Assembly (NCBI RefSeq): GCF_002210165.1
Contig: NZ_AQQP01000004.1
Span: 310,001 to 374,000 of the forward strand
Reading direction: 5' to 3'
DNA length: 64,000 bases
From: Phaeobacter sp. 22II1-1F12B
GTDB taxonomy: Bacteria; Pseudomonadota; Alphaproteobacteria; Rhodobacterales; Rhodobacteraceae
The notes below the pieces were generated by a model. That model searched no databases and was not told the origin of the DNA. It saw only the letters and a list, made by a program, of their open reading frames with translations. The stretch's first letter is position 1; the number at the start of each line of letters is the position of its first letter. The translations under genes and the position numbers were made by a program. Of the stretch, positions 43,092 through 52,518 are shown piece after piece.

Positions 43092-44051
43092 ATGACCCGT
43101 CGAACACTCCTGACAATCGTGGTCATGGTGCTGGTCGGCCTGTTGCCGCCGCTGCTCTACTGGTCCGGAAACGCTTTCTACCTCGATCTCGCCACCCGGC
43201 TCGTGATCCTCGCTATCGCCGCGACAAGCCTCAACCTGATACTTGGCTACGGCGGGATGGTGTCGTTCGGCCACGCCGCCTTTGTGGGGCTTGGGGCCTA
43301 TGCGGTCGGTATCCCCGCGCATCACTGGCTTTACGGCGGCATGGATGCCATCGCCACGACCTCCGGCTATGTGCAGATCGCGCTGGCGGTCGGTGTCGCG
43401 GGCTTTTTCGCCCTGCTAACGGGGCTCGTCTGCCTGCGAACCACGGGCGTCTATTTCATCATGATCACGATGGCATTTGCCCAGATGGCCTATTACCTGA
43501 TCCTCTCGATCGAGGAATACGGCGGCGACGACGGGCTGGTGATCGACACCCGGTCGGAATTCAACTGGATCAGCCTCGACGACCCGATCCAACTCTTCTT
43601 CCTTGCCTATGTCTCGCTCGTGATCGCCATGCTGATCGTGCGGATGATCGTGAATTCGCGGTTCGGCATGGTGCTGCAGGGCGCCAAGGGCAACCCCGAG
43701 CGCATGGCCACGCTCGGTTTCAACGTCTATGTCTTCCGCCTTGTCGCCTATGTCATTTCCGGTGCGATGGCGGGCTATGCGGGCGCGTTGCTTGGCAACT
43801 TTACCACTTTCATCAGCCCCGAGATGATGGACTGGTCGCGCTCGGGCGAGTTGATGTTCATGGTGATCCTCGGCGGCGCGTCGACCTCGGTGGGACCGGT
43901 CATCGGTGCCGTGGTCTTTATCGTGCTCGAAGAATTCCTGTCGCATTTCACCATCTACTGGCATCTGCCTTTCGGGCTTATGCTGATGGCGGTGGTCCTG
44001 TTCGCACGGGGCGGGTTCGTCGGCATGCTGACAAAGCGGAAGGACCGGTAA
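43092..44051 (+). CDS. Liv-type ABC permease, LivM-like
   Basis: 319 residues with eight or nine membrane helices. AATSLNLILGYGGMVSFGHAAFVGLGAYAVG near 45-75 is the LivM signature, and the ATPase contact loop is LQGAKGNPERMATLGFNVYVFRL. It abuts the LivH-like gene and precedes the first ATPase gene by 1 base. Together the two permeases form the membrane channel of the importer. Confidence 0.93.
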   Translation: MTRRTLLTIVVMVLVGLLPPLLYWSGNAFYLDLATRLVILAIAATSLNLILGYGGMVSFGHAAFVGLGAYAVGIPAHHWLYGGMDAIATTSGYVQIALAVGVAGFFALLTGLVCLRTTGVYFIMITMAFAQMAYYLILSIEEYGGDDGLVIDTRSEFNWISLDDPIQLFFLAYVSLVIAMLIVRMIVNSRFGMVLQGAKGNPERMATLGFNVYVFRLVAYVISGAMAGYAGALLGNFTTFISPEMMDWSRSGELMFMVILGGASTSVGPVIGAVVFIVLEEFLSHFTIYWHLPFGLMLMAVVLFARGGFVGMLTKRKDR

Positions 44052-44052
44052 G

Positions 44053-44796
44053 ATGACCGATATTCTGCAAATCCAGTCCCTGAACAAAAGCTTTGGTGGC
44101 ATCAAGGCCACCGACGATCTGAATCTTTCGGTCCAAACGGGTGAGCTTCACGCCATCATCGGTCCGAACGGCGCGGGTAAAACCACGCTGATCAGCCAGC
44201 TTTCCGGCGGGCAGAAACCCGATACCGGCAAGATCCTGTTCAAGGGCCGCAACATCGCCGGGCAACCGGCCTACAAGCGCGCCAGCCTTGGGATCACCCG
44301 GTCGTACCAGATCACCTCGCTGATCATGGAGATGAGTGTTCTCGACAATATCGCGCTGGCGGTGCAGGCGGGCGACGGGCATTCGTTCCGATTTCTGCGG
44401 CCCGCGCGGTCGATCTCGCATCTGCGGGACCGCGCGCTGGAACTGTTGAAACAAGTCGATCTTGCGGAAAAGGCGGATCACCAGACCGTAGCCCTGTCGC
44501 ATGGCGAACATCGCCGGATGGAGCTTGCCATTGCGCTTGCCTCCGAGGCCGACCTGATGCTGCTGGACGAACCTATGGCCGGGCTTGGCACCCATGAAAG
44601 CCACCAGATGGTCGAGCTGCTGCGCGGCATCAAGGGCCGCCACACGATCCTGTTGATCGAACATGACATGGATGCGGTTTTCGCGCTGGCTGACCGGATC
44701 TCGGTTCTGGTTTACGGCCATATCATCGCCACCGGCACCCCGGCCGAAATCCGCGATAACGAAGCCGTGCAGCATGCCTATCTGGGCGAGGAATAA
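44053..44796 (+). CDS. Liv-type ABC ATPase, LivG-like
   Basis: 247 residues. Walker A is GPNGAGKTTLIS near 37-48. The Q-loop region is RSYQITSLIMEMSVLDN. The ABC signature is altered: it reads ALSHGEHRRMELAIAL in place of LSGGQ or LSYGQ. Walker B is LMLLDEPMAGL. A C-terminal LivG-type tail (NEAVQHAYLGEE) follows. It hydrolyses ATP for the adjacent permeases together with the LivF-like protein. ATG is 1 base after the permease stop, with GGAAGGACC before it. Confidence 0.93.
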   Translation: MTDILQIQSLNKSFGGIKATDDLNLSVQTGELHAIIGPNGAGKTTLISQLSGGQKPDTGKILFKGRNIAGQPAYKRASLGITRSYQITSLIMEMSVLDNIALAVQAGDGHSFRFLRPARSISHLRDRALELLKQVDLAEKADHQTVALSHGEHRRMELAIALASEADLMLLDEPMAGLGTHESHQMVELLRGIKGRHTILLIEHDMDAVFALADRISVLVYGHIIATGTPAEIRDNEAVQHAYLGEE

Positions 44797-44799
44797 GCC

Positions 44800-45501
44800 A
44801 TGCTCGAACTGAAAGACGTCACCGCGCATTATGGCACCAGCCAGGCGCTCTTTGGCATGAGCCTTGATCTTCAGGCCGGACAGGTCGCGACGCTGCTGGG
44901 CCGCAATGGCATGGGCAAGACCACCACGATCAACTCGGTCATGGGTATCGTGAAGGCCTCGGGCGGGTCGATCCGTTTCGACGGGCAGGAACTTGTAGGC
45001 CGCGCCAGCTTTCGCACGGCGAACCTTGGCATCGGGCTTGTGCCCGAAGGTCGGCAGATCTTTCCCAACCTCACGATGATGGAAAATCTTGTCGCCACGG
45101 CCAGCAATCACCTTGGCGTCAGCGATCCTTGGACCGTGGAAAAAGTCTTTGCACTGTTTCCGGAACTGGAAACCCGCAAGTCCTCGATGGGAAACCTGCT
45201 GTCAGGTGGCGAACAGCAGATGCTGGCGATTGGCCGGGCCCTGATGACCAACCCAAAGCTGCTGATCCTCGACGAGGCGACCGAGGGGCTCGCCCCGCTG
45301 GTGCGCCGCAAGATCTGGGATGCGCTCAGCGAAATCAGCAAGGCGGGCATGTCGATCCTCGTGGTCGACAAGAACCTTGCCGACCTGATGCGGATTTCCG
45401 ACCGGCATTACATCGTGCAGCGCGGAGAGGTTGTCTGGTCCGGGTCAAGCGCCGAATTGCAGGCCGATGAAACGACCCGGCGGCGCTATCTCGAATTTTA
45501 A
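44800..45501 (+). CDS. Liv-type ABC ATPase, LivF-like
   Basis: 233 residues. Walker A is GRNGMGKTTTIN near 34-45, the signature LLSGGEQQMLAIGRAL, and Walker B LLILDEATEGLAPLVRRKIW. The LivF-type switch region and end (DETTRRRYLEF) are normal. It follows the LivG-like gene by 3 bases and ends the operon. The convergent mipZ gene ends 9 bases later with no obvious terminator in between. Confidence 0.93.
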   Translation: MLELKDVTAHYGTSQALFGMSLDLQAGQVATLLGRNGMGKTTTINSVMGIVKASGGSIRFDGQELVGRASFRTANLGIGLVPEGRQIFPNLTMMENLVATASNHLGVSDPWTVEKVFALFPELETRKSSMGNLLSGGEQQMLAIGRALMTNPKLLILDEATEGLAPLVRRKIWDALSEISKAGMSILVVDKNLADLMRISDRHYIVQRGEVVWSGSSAELQADETTRRRYLEF

Positions 45502-45510
45502 GGCGATGTC

Positions 45511-46320
45511 TTAAAAATTGACGTCGACGCCCGGCAGTTTCAGCTCTTTCATCATGTCACGCAGCTCTTGCCGCGCGGCCACGTTCGAGATGTTAAGCTG
45601 CTTGACGCCGATATCCTTGAGGTCAAGTAGTGTCAGGCCGCGCGGGAAAAGTTCACGGAAAACAACGCGTTCGGAGAAACCGGGCACGATGCGGAACCCG
45701 ACCCGTTCGGCCAGCATCTTGACCGCGCGTTCCATCTTTTCCTTGTTCACCATCCGCTGGGTGCCGACGCGGTTGCGCATGACGACCCAGTCAATCGGCT
45801 TCAGCCCGGCCTGCGCGCGCAGCTGACGGGCGTTCCAGACCATTTCGGAATAGACCGACGGACCGGTGATCTTTTCGCCCTTGGCATCCGTATGGGCCAG
45901 CAGGTCGAAATCGATGAAACTGTCGTTTAGTGGTGTGATCAGCGTATCGGCCAGCGAATGCGCGACCTGGCTCAGCCGTGTGTGCGAACCGGGGCAGTCG
46001 ATGAGGATGAAATCGCTTTGCGGCTCAAGCGAGGCCACCGCGGCAGAAAGGCGGTGGTCATAGATGTTTTCGCCCGGGCTAAGCGTCGAAGGGTCGATAT
46101 CGGGCAGATCGTGGCAATCCGCGCTGGGCAGGTCTAGCCCGGCCTTGGCGAGAAAGGTCTTCCGGTTCTCGGCATAGCGGCCCATGGTGCGCTGGCGCAG
46201 GTCCAGATCAAGCGTGCTGACCTTGTGCCCCATCCGTGCCAGTGCCGTTGCCACATGCATGGAAACAGTTGATTTTCCCGCGCCGCCCTTTTCGTTGCCG
46301 ACGACAATGATATGCGCCAT
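45511..46320 (-). CDS. mipZ: division-plane positioning ATPase MipZ
   Basis: 269 residues, a ParA/MinD-type deviant Walker ATPase. GNEKGGAGKST at 8-18 has the signature Lys at 11. LDLDLRQRTMGRYAENR is the family's switch region, and FILIDCPGSHTRLSQVAHSLAD the Walker B/switch II region. In alphaproteobacteria MipZ forms a gradient from the poles through ParB and blocks FtsZ assembly away from midcell. ATG 46320 follows GAGGGA; the upstream extension in frame has no homology. It is transcribed alone. Confidence 0.93.
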   Translation of the reverse strand: MAHIIVVGNEKGGAGKSTVSMHVATALARMGHKVSTLDLDLRQRTMGRYAENRKTFLAKAGLDLPSADCHDLPDIDPSTLSPGENIYDHRLSAAVASLEPQSDFILIDCPGSHTRLSQVAHSLADTLITPLNDSFIDFDLLAHTDAKGEKITGPSVYSEMVWNARQLRAQAGLKPIDWVVMRNRVGTQRMVNKEKMERAVKMLAERVGFRIVPGFSERVVFRELFPRGLTLLDLKDIGVKQLNISNVAARQELRDMMKELKLPGVDVNF

Positions 46321-46444
46321 TTTTGGTCCCTCAGCCCTGCGGATCGTACCCATTCCGCTGTTTCATTCCACTATATGTTGTGTGTTGGGCGATGGAAAGC
46401 CGTGACCGGCTCTAGAACAGGGATTTAGGGCATTGCGGACACAA

Positions 46445-48064
46445 CTATGGCAGCATGTTTGCCGCCCTGAGCGCCGCGCGAAGGGGGGCAAGCTGGGTTT
46501 CATAACGCCGCCAGCCCTGATCGGCCTCATCATGGATCGGTTCGCGCACCTGAGCGGCGCTTGCCGTCAGGACAGACCGGGTGGAATTCTGGGGCGCAAG
46601 GCAGGCGTCCGACCATTCAAGATCGCAGGCCGAAATGATCTTGCGAATGGCGGGTTCCGGGCTCTGAACCAGTTCGCCATAATCCACTGTCGTGACCCGG
46701 CCGGGATAGAGCTGTTGCCAGCTGCTCATCAGGTCACGATGCAACACAAGGTAGGTGGCGATGTCGGCGATGTCATAGGCAAATCCGTTGCCTGCGCCGC
46801 TGAACTTGTGCCGGTAGAGCGACCACGCGACGGCGAGCGGGTTGCGTTCAAGGTGAACTATCCGCGCCTCGGGGAAGGCGGCGCAGATCAGTCCGATCCA
46901 CCGGAAATTCAGTGGCATCTTGTCGATGAGTACCGGCGCACCGTCCGAAAAGTCGCGAAGCCCCTCCAGCACCTCGGTCCGGAAGGTCGTGATCGTGTCG
47001 GTGTCGATCCGGTTGTGTTTGCCGATCTGCATGGCGCGCAGCACCCGTGCAGCGGCGCTCGCGACGACCGCAAGTTCCCCGCCTGCCTGCGTGCCGGGCG
47101 CCTGCGACAGGATCTGTTCGACAAGGGTGGTTCCGGATCGCGGTAAGCCCGTCACAAAGATCGGTCGGATCGCAGCCGGTTCCGGGTTGCGCAGAACCGG
47201 GGCATCGGCCAGCAGCGCCCGGCAAAAGGAAAATCGCGCGGCGTCCCGGCGAACATCATAGGCAAACTCTTGTTTTCGCAGCCTGTTTCCAATTTCGAGA
47301 TGGGCAAACGCCGCGTCAAATTCGCCAAGATCCTCCAGCGCCTTGAACATGGCGAAATGCAGCGGCGCGGCGGCGGTGTCGCCCGGTTCGGCGTTCGATA
47401 TCTGCGCGTGCAGGTTGGCCAGATGGGGTTCCCGAGCGTGATAAGTGATGGTGCGCGACAGGTTGTGATGCAGGTCGGGCTTGTCCGGGGCAAGGACAAG
47501 CGCCTGGCGATAGAACTCGGCGGCGGCGCGCCGGTCCCCCCGGGCCTGCGCCAGTATTCCAAGGTGATTAAGCGGCCCGGCGTCGATTATCCCGTGTCCC
47601 AGCGCCGCTTTGTGGCAGGCCTCAGCCTCATCAAGCCGCCCGAGGTCACGCAGGGCGCGTCCCTTGGTATCAAGCGCCATGGCATGGTCCGGACGTGCCG
47701 CAAGCACCGCCTCGCAAGCCTCAAGCGCCTGTGCGGGGCGCCCAAGTGTCAATCGGCACAGGGCAAGGCCAAGCCCGGCGCGCGCCGCTTTTCCGGACCG
47801 CTGGAAAGCCTGCTCCCAGACGCGTTCAGCTGAGTCATAGGCGCGGGTGCGTTCCAGCCACTCGGCCTCGGCCACGAGTTCCGCGACCGGCACATCGTCG
47901 ATCTGCGCCAGCGCCTGCTGCGCCCGACGGTTGGCCGGGAACCTTTGCAGTACCGCGGTAAGTACGGTCTTGGCCTCTCGGCGGTCACCGTTTTTCAGGG
48001 CGCGCTGGGCGCGTTTCAGGGATTGGTCGACAGAGAGGGCAGCAGGCATTGAAAATCCGTTCAC
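46445..48064 (-). CDS. TPR-repeat sulfotransferase
   Basis: About 539 residues (GTG 48064) or 534 (ATG 48049); neither start has a strong ribosome site. The first 250 residues are TPR-like helices (ALKNGDRREAKTVLTAVLQRFPANRRAQQALA; LDTKGRALRDLGRLDEAEACHKAAL; HLGILAQARGDRRAAAEFYRQAL). The rest is a sulfotransferase domain with the 5'-PSB loop FVTGLPRSGTTLVEQIL and the 3'-PB region RIVHLERNPLAVAWSLYRHKF. It should move sulfate from PAPS to a protein or glycan; TPR-sulfotransferases are often annotated as tyrosyl-protein sulfotransferase-like. Substrate unknown. Confidence 0.85.
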   Translation of the reverse strand: MNGFSMPAALSVDQSLKRAQRALKNGDRREAKTVLTAVLQRFPANRRAQQALAQIDDVPVAELVAEAEWLERTRAYDSAERVWEQAFQRSGKAARAGLGLALCRLTLGRPAQALEACEAVLAARPDHAMALDTKGRALRDLGRLDEAEACHKAALGHGIIDAGPLNHLGILAQARGDRRAAAEFYRQALVLAPDKPDLHHNLSRTITYHAREPHLANLHAQISNAEPGDTAAAPLHFAMFKALEDLGEFDAAFAHLEIGNRLRKQEFAYDVRRDAARFSFCRALLADAPVLRNPEPAAIRPIFVTGLPRSGTTLVEQILSQAPGTQAGGELAVVASAAARVLRAMQIGKHNRIDTDTITTFRTEVLEGLRDFSDGAPVLIDKMPLNFRWIGLICAAFPEARIVHLERNPLAVAWSLYRHKFSGAGNGFAYDIADIATYLVLHRDLMSSWQQLYPGRVTTVDYGELVQSPEPAIRKIISACDLEWSDACLAPQNSTRSVLTASAAQVREPIHDEADQGWRRYETQLAPLRAALRAANMLP

Positions 48065-48117
48065 GGGAACGGACAGAACATCCCCGCATATGGTTTCGAA
48101 TTCGTCACCGCAGAACG

Positions 48118-48147
48118 AAAAACGCCGCCCCGAAACGGGGCGGCGTT
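48118..48147 (-). terminator. rho-independent terminator of the rplS-rpmE operon
   Basis: Read on the minus strand, AACGCCGCCCCG-ttt-CGGGGCGGCGTT is a perfect 12-base stem followed by a T-run, 24 bases past the rpmE stop. Confidence 0.9.
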
Positions 48148-48170
48148 CCGAATTCGAAAGGGTCGGGCTA

Positions 48171-48392
48171 TTAGAAGCCGAGACCTTCGTATTTCTTCTT
48201 GAACTTGGAAACGCGACCGCCGGTATCCATCAGGCGGGTGCCGCCACCGGTCCATGCGGGATGCACGGAGGGGTCGATATCAAGCGACAGCTGGTCGCCT
48301 TCCTTGCCCCAGGTGGATTTCATCTTGACCACGGTGCCATCGGTCATCTTGACGTCGATGAAGTGGTAATCGGGGTGGAGATCTTTTTTCAT
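48171..48392 (-). CDS. rpmE: 50S ribosomal protein L31
   Basis: 73 residues, full length. It starts [19 protein letters not shown] and has [23 protein letters not shown] near 28-50, typical of alphaproteobacterial L31. No CxxC zinc motif is present, so this is the zinc-independent (C-minus) form. It follows rplS by 11 bases in the same operon and precedes the terminator at 48118-48147. Confidence 0.96.
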   Translation of the reverse strand: MKKDLHPDYHFIDVKMTDGTVVKMKSTWGKEGDQLSLDIDPSVHPAWTGGGTRLMDTGGRVSKFKKKYEGLGF

Positions 48393-48403
48393 CGTCCAGC
48401 TCC

Positions 48404-48787
48404 TTACGCTTTTGCGCCACTGAGGGGCTTGTAGTTGGAAACCTCGGCGATCCGGGCAGATTTGCCGCGGCGGGCGCGCAGGTAGTACAGCTTGGCGCGA
48501 CGGACTTTACCGCGGCGCACCACCTCGATGCTTTCGATATTGGTCGAATAGAGCGGGAATACACGTTCCACGCCTTCACCAAAGGAAATCTTGCGAACGG
48601 TGAACGAACCGGCAATGCCCTTGCCGTTCTTGCGGCTGATGCAGACGCCTTCGTAGTTCTGCACACGGGTACGCGTGCCTTCGGTCACCTTGTAACCGAC
48701 GCGAACGGTGTCGCCGGCTTTAAAGTCGGGAATGGTCTTCCCGAGGTCGGAAATCTGTTCCGCCTCCAGTTGTGCGATAATGTCCAT
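48404..48787 (-). CDS. rplS: 50S ribosomal protein L19
   Basis: 127 residues from ATG 48787, preceded by AGGAGA. Family segments [29 protein letters not shown] and [23 protein letters not shown] are complete. It lies at the 30S-50S interface. In most relatives rplS follows trmD directly; here a protease gene on the opposite strand separates them, so rplS must be driven from the 418-base region upstream. Confidence 0.97.
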   Translation of the reverse strand: MDIIAQLEAEQISDLGKTIPDFKAGDTVRVGYKVTEGTRTRVQNYEGVCISRKNGKGIAGSFTVRKISFGEGVERVFPLYSTNIESIEVVRRGKVRRAKLYYLRARRGKSARIAEVSNYKPLSGAKA

Positions 48788-49205
48788 CGCATCTCTCCTA
48801 CATGCTCGTGGTTTTTCCACGAAGATTTGCGCGGCCTCAGAGCTCTTGGTCTTCAACCGGGTCCCGCCTAAGCAGCCCGCCAGAGTTCAGGTCGTCGGTT
48901 CCTTGGTTTGCCAGTCCCTGCAGGAATGCCCTTGGCCGAAGAAAGCGGGGCGAAACACAGACCAGCCACCCGTGAACCGCCAAAGCGATTCCGGATCAGC
49001 GTTCCAATAGGGCAAAGCGGGTGCGCAATCAACCCCGCTTTGGGGTGATCCGATCCGGCCTCGATTCCTGCGCCAGCCGTTTTCCAAATGCAAATGGCTT
49101 TTCACATGGCCCCCAGCGAAAATTGTAACCGTCGGGCACGCGACGGGGCAATTCTGCGGGTCCGTATTTGATTGATGTTTATGATTTAAAACAGGGGGGC
49201 AGGCT
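48788..49205. promoter_or_regulatory. divergent region between rplS and the RTX protease gene
   Basis: 418 bases without a supported gene. It must hold the rplS-rpmE promoter (minus) and the protease promoter (plus). The segment 49150-49192 is AT-rich and precedes the AGGGGGGC ribosome site of the protease. No inverted repeat or clear -35/-10 pair stood out. Confidence 0.4.
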
Positions 49206-51701
49206 ATGTGCGGGCTGTGCGGATTAGGCGATGCGGGGTTTGCATCTGGAACGAGGGGCGACCATTTCGCCGACTGGTCGCAAAGGGCGGCAGAGACGCT
49301 GGAAACCGGACGGGGTGAGACGGAATTTGGCACGCTTTACGATATACCGTCGGGCACGGGTACCTCGGTCGGGCTGAGCGTCGGGCAGAGGATCAACGCA
49401 CAGATTTCGGTGCAGGGGGATACTGACTGGTTCGGCATGCAGCTTGAGGCCGGCCAGACCTACCAGATCAGCCTGCGGGCGCTGCCGTCTGGCGGTCTGG
49501 CTGATCCAAAGGTCTATCTCTTTGACGACACAGGGTCTTTCCTGCTTGCCGATGACGACGGGGGTGAGGGCGACGATGCGCTGCTGACTTTCACGGCGAC
49601 CCGAACGGGCGTCTACTTCGCCGGGGCCACCGGTTTCGGCAAGGACGAACAGACTGTCGGCAATTACGAGATCACGCTGGGCGAGGCGAATTTCGACGAG
49701 GATACGGTGGGCGACCTGCCGCAGCTTGCGGGCAGAATCAACGCCGGTGATGCCGTCGAAGGCCGGATCGATTTCAGCGACGACGAAGACTGGTACGCGA
49801 TCACCGTCGAAAAGGGCAAAAGCTACTGGGTCACGCTTGAAACCAACCGGACCCAAAGCCCGATCTACTTTCCTGACGCCAGCCCGCTGGCGAATCCCCG
49901 ACTGTCGGTGGTGAACGAAAGCCTGAGCGAAATCGCCTTTAACGACGACAACGGCGTCACGCGGGATGCCGCCGTCACTTTCAAAGCGAAAAAAGACGGG
50001 GTCTATTACATCAAGGCGCTGGGCGGTCCGGGCAATACCGGTGACTTCATCCTCAGGGCCGATGAGTTTTCACCGCCGGAACCGCCGTCGCCCATCGACG
50101 CGCTGGACTGGGGCGTCAAGTTCGACAAGACCGAGATCAAGGTCTATTTCGCCGCGCAGGGCGAAACCTTTGGCGGTGAAACCACCGACCAGCCGTGGAA
50201 CGCGTACGAGTCCGGACAGGCGATGGCGGCGCTGGGCGAATACAGCCGTTTCTCGCAGCTCAGTTTCACGCGGGTGAGCAATGTGTCCGAGGCTGATTTC
50301 TTCATGGTCAAGAATTTCGAGGAAGGCTCGACCACGGGCCGGATGATCCCGCAGGATCCAAATTATTCCCCGGACGAAGGCGTCGGCTGGTTCAACACCA
50401 GCGACAGTGTCTGGTCGCGCGACAAGTCAGGCGGTCTGCTGGAGAAAGGCGCCTATGGCTATTCCAACTTCATTCACGAATTCGGCCATGGGCTTGGCCT
50501 GTCCCACCCGCATGACAACGGCGGCACATCCGCCATCTTTGCGGGTGTGACCGGAAGCGGCGACAAGGGGGAAAACGATCTCAACCAAGAGGTCTTTACC
50601 GTCATGTCCTACAACAAGGGCTGGCAGACCGGGCCGAATGGCGGCTCGGGCACCAATGCCTTTGGGATCGCGCGCACGCCGATGGCCTTTGATATCGCGC
50701 AGATCCAGAAGAAATACGGCGCGAACGACAGCTATGCCGGGGGCAAGGATTCCTATGCGCTCTGGACCGCGAACCAGACCGGCACCGGCTATGAAACGAT
50801 CTGGGACACCGGCGGCAAGGACAAGATCGTCAACCCCGGGAATGACAGCGCAACCATCGACCTGCGCGCAGCCACGCTCAAGGCGGAACCGGGCGGCGGC
50901 GGTTTCGTGTCTTTCGTAAGCGGCGTTTTCGGCGGCTATACCATCGCCAGTGGCGTCAAGATCGAGACCGCGATTGGGGGCGGCGCGGCGGATACGCTGA
51001 TCGGCAACCGCTTCAAGAACCTGCTGGACGGCAAGGGCGGCAAGGACATCATGATCGGCGGCAAGGGTAACGACAAATACGTGCTCAGCCAGTCCGACGA
51101 TGTGGTGTCGGAATTCCGCAAGGGCGGCACGGACATGGTGATCGCCCGCGATTTCGATATCGACCTGAAAAACTACAAACAGGTCGAAAACGCGCGGATC
51201 AAGGGCAAGGCCGACCTTGACCTGTCCGGCAGCAAGGGCGCGAACAAGCTCTTGGGCAATGGCGGCGACAACGTCATTTCCGGCAAGGGCGGTGGCGATG
51301 TGCTCGACGGCAAGAACGGTGCCGACCGGCTGGATGGGGCCGGAGGTCAGGACACGCTGAAAGGCAAGGGCGGCAATGACCGGCTGATCGGCGGCGGCAA
51401 GTCCGACACGCTCGACGGCGGCTCTGGCGACAATATCCTGACCGGCGGCAAGGGGCGCGATGTCTTTGTCTTCAAAGGCAAGCTTGGCAGCAATGACATC
51501 ACCGACTTCGAGGCAGGCCGCGAAGCGCTGCATCTTTCGCAGAAGCTCTGGCAGGGGAAATTGAACGAAGCCTCGGTGGTCGATGATTTCGCCGACCTGA
51601 TCGGTGGCGAGGTTCTGTTCGACTTTGGTGGCGGCGCCCAGATCCGCCTTGCCGGGGTTTCCTCACTGGACGGGCTGGCCGGTGATATCGTGCTGATCTG
51701 A
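49206..51701 (+). CDS. serralysin-type (M10) RTX metalloprotease
   Basis: 831 residues, no Sec signal. Two beta-rich PPC-like modules come first (about 55-165 GDTDWFGMQLEAGQTYQISL; about 180-290 DDEDWYAITVEKGKSYWVTL). The catalytic domain carries IHEFGHGLGLSHPH (HExxHxxGxxH) near 423-436 and the Met-turn VMSYN near 466. The C-terminal 240 residues have RTX-type glycine/aspartate repeats in a Lys-rich variant (KGGNDRLIGGGKSDTLDGGSG, GGKGNDKYVL), ending in a hydrophobic, acidic tail (DGLAGDIVLI) typical of type I secretion. Calcium-dependent secreted endopeptidase. No T1SS genes are adjacent. Confidence 0.92.
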   Translation: MCGLCGLGDAGFASGTRGDHFADWSQRAAETLETGRGETEFGTLYDIPSGTGTSVGLSVGQRINAQISVQGDTDWFGMQLEAGQTYQISLRALPSGGLADPKVYLFDDTGSFLLADDDGGEGDDALLTFTATRTGVYFAGATGFGKDEQTVGNYEITLGEANFDEDTVGDLPQLAGRINAGDAVEGRIDFSDDEDWYAITVEKGKSYWVTLETNRTQSPIYFPDASPLANPRLSVVNESLSEIAFNDDNGVTRDAAVTFKAKKDGVYYIKALGGPGNTGDFILRADEFSPPEPPSPIDALDWGVKFDKTEIKVYFAAQGETFGGETTDQPWNAYESGQAMAALGEYSRFSQLSFTRVSNVSEADFFMVKNFEEGSTTGRMIPQDPNYSPDEGVGWFNTSDSVWSRDKSGGLLEKGAYGYSNFIHEFGHGLGLSHPHDNGGTSAIFAGVTGSGDKGENDLNQEVFTVMSYNKGWQTGPNGGSGTNAFGIARTPMAFDIAQIQKKYGANDSYAGGKDSYALWTANQTGTGYETIWDTGGKDKIVNPGNDSATIDLRAATLKAEPGGGGFVSFVSGVFGGYTIASGVKIETAIGGGAADTLIGNRFKNLLDGKGGKDIMIGGKGNDKYVLSQSDDVVSEFRKGGTDMVIARDFDIDLKNYKQVENARIKGKADLDLSGSKGANKLLGNGGDNVISGKGGGDVLDGKNGADRLDGAGGQDTLKGKGGNDRLIGGGKSDTLDGGSGDNILTGGKGRDVFVFKGKLGSNDITDFEAGREALHLSQKLWQGKLNEASVVDDFADLIGGEVLFDFGGGAQIRLAGVSSLDGLAGDIVLI

Positions 51702-51705
51702 TTGG

Positions 51706-52518
51706 TCAGCCTTTGTCCGGCTTGGCCTGATGCGCCTGCCACAGGTCGGGACGGCGTTCGCGCGTCAGCCGTTCTGACTGCGCGCGCCGCCACTTGGCGA
51801 TTTCACCGTGATGGCCCGACATCAGCACATCGGGGATCTTTCGCCCGTTCCATTCGGCGGGCCGGGTATATTGCGGATGTTCCAGCAAACCGTTGGAAAA
51901 GCTCTCTTCCTCGGTCGAGGCCGCATTGCCCAGCACGTTCGGCAACAGCCGCACCGTGGCGTCAATCAGCGCCTGCGCCGCGATCTCTCCGCCGGTCATG
52001 ACGAAATCGCCAAGGCTCACTTCCTGAATGCCGTAATGCTCGATCACCCGCTCGTCGATGCCCTCGAACCGCCCGCAAAGCAGCGTCACGCCCGGCCCCG
52101 AGGCCAGCTGCCGCATGAGGTTCTGCGTCATCGGTCGTCCGCGCGGCGACAGGTAGATCAATGGCCAGGGGCCGTGCGTGCCCTCTTGCGCTGCGTCCAG
52201 CGCCGCGCCCAGCACATCGGGGCGCAGCACCATACCCGCGCCACCGCCCGCCGGGGTGTCGTCGACATTGCGATGCTTGCCCTCGCCGAACTGGCGCAGC
52301 TCGATCGTCTCAAGCTGCCAGAGACCGTCCTGCAACGCCTTGCCGGTCAGGCTTTCGCCCAGCACGCCGGGAAAAGCCGCCGGAAACAGGGTGATGACCT
52401 TGGCCTTCCAGACCCCGGCCAGATCGGGCGTCGGGGTAATCAGCTCGCGCGGTTTCAGCGTCGGGCGGATGGTCTTGCGCCCGTGCGAACGAGGTTTGGT
52501 TTCAGGCGTGTCGGACAT
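51706..52518 (-). CDS. trmD: tRNA (guanine-37-N1)-methyltransferase
   Basis: 270 residues, SPOUT class with a trefoil knot: YLSPRGRPMTQ, LLCGRFEGIDERVIEHY and SLGDFVMTGGEIAAQALIDA are the conserved SAM- and tRNA-binding loops. It methylates G37 of tRNAs to prevent frameshifts. It has about 35 residues before the usual start (MSDTPETKPRSHGRKTIRP...), a basic extension seen in relatives. Its start overlaps the 3' end of the sulfotransferase-like gene by 17 bases. Its stop faces the protease stop across 4 bases. Confidence 0.97.
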   Translation of the reverse strand: MSDTPETKPRSHGRKTIRPTLKPRELITPTPDLAGVWKAKVITLFPAAFPGVLGESLTGKALQDGLWQLETIELRQFGEGKHRNVDDTPAGGGAGMVLRPDVLGAALDAAQEGTHGPWPLIYLSPRGRPMTQNLMRQLASGPGVTLLCGRFEGIDERVIEHYGIQEVSLGDFVMTGGEIAAQALIDATVRLLPNVLGNAASTEEESFSNGLLEHPQYTRPAEWNGRKIPDVLMSGHHGEIAKWRRAQSERLTRERRPDLWQAHQAKPDKG

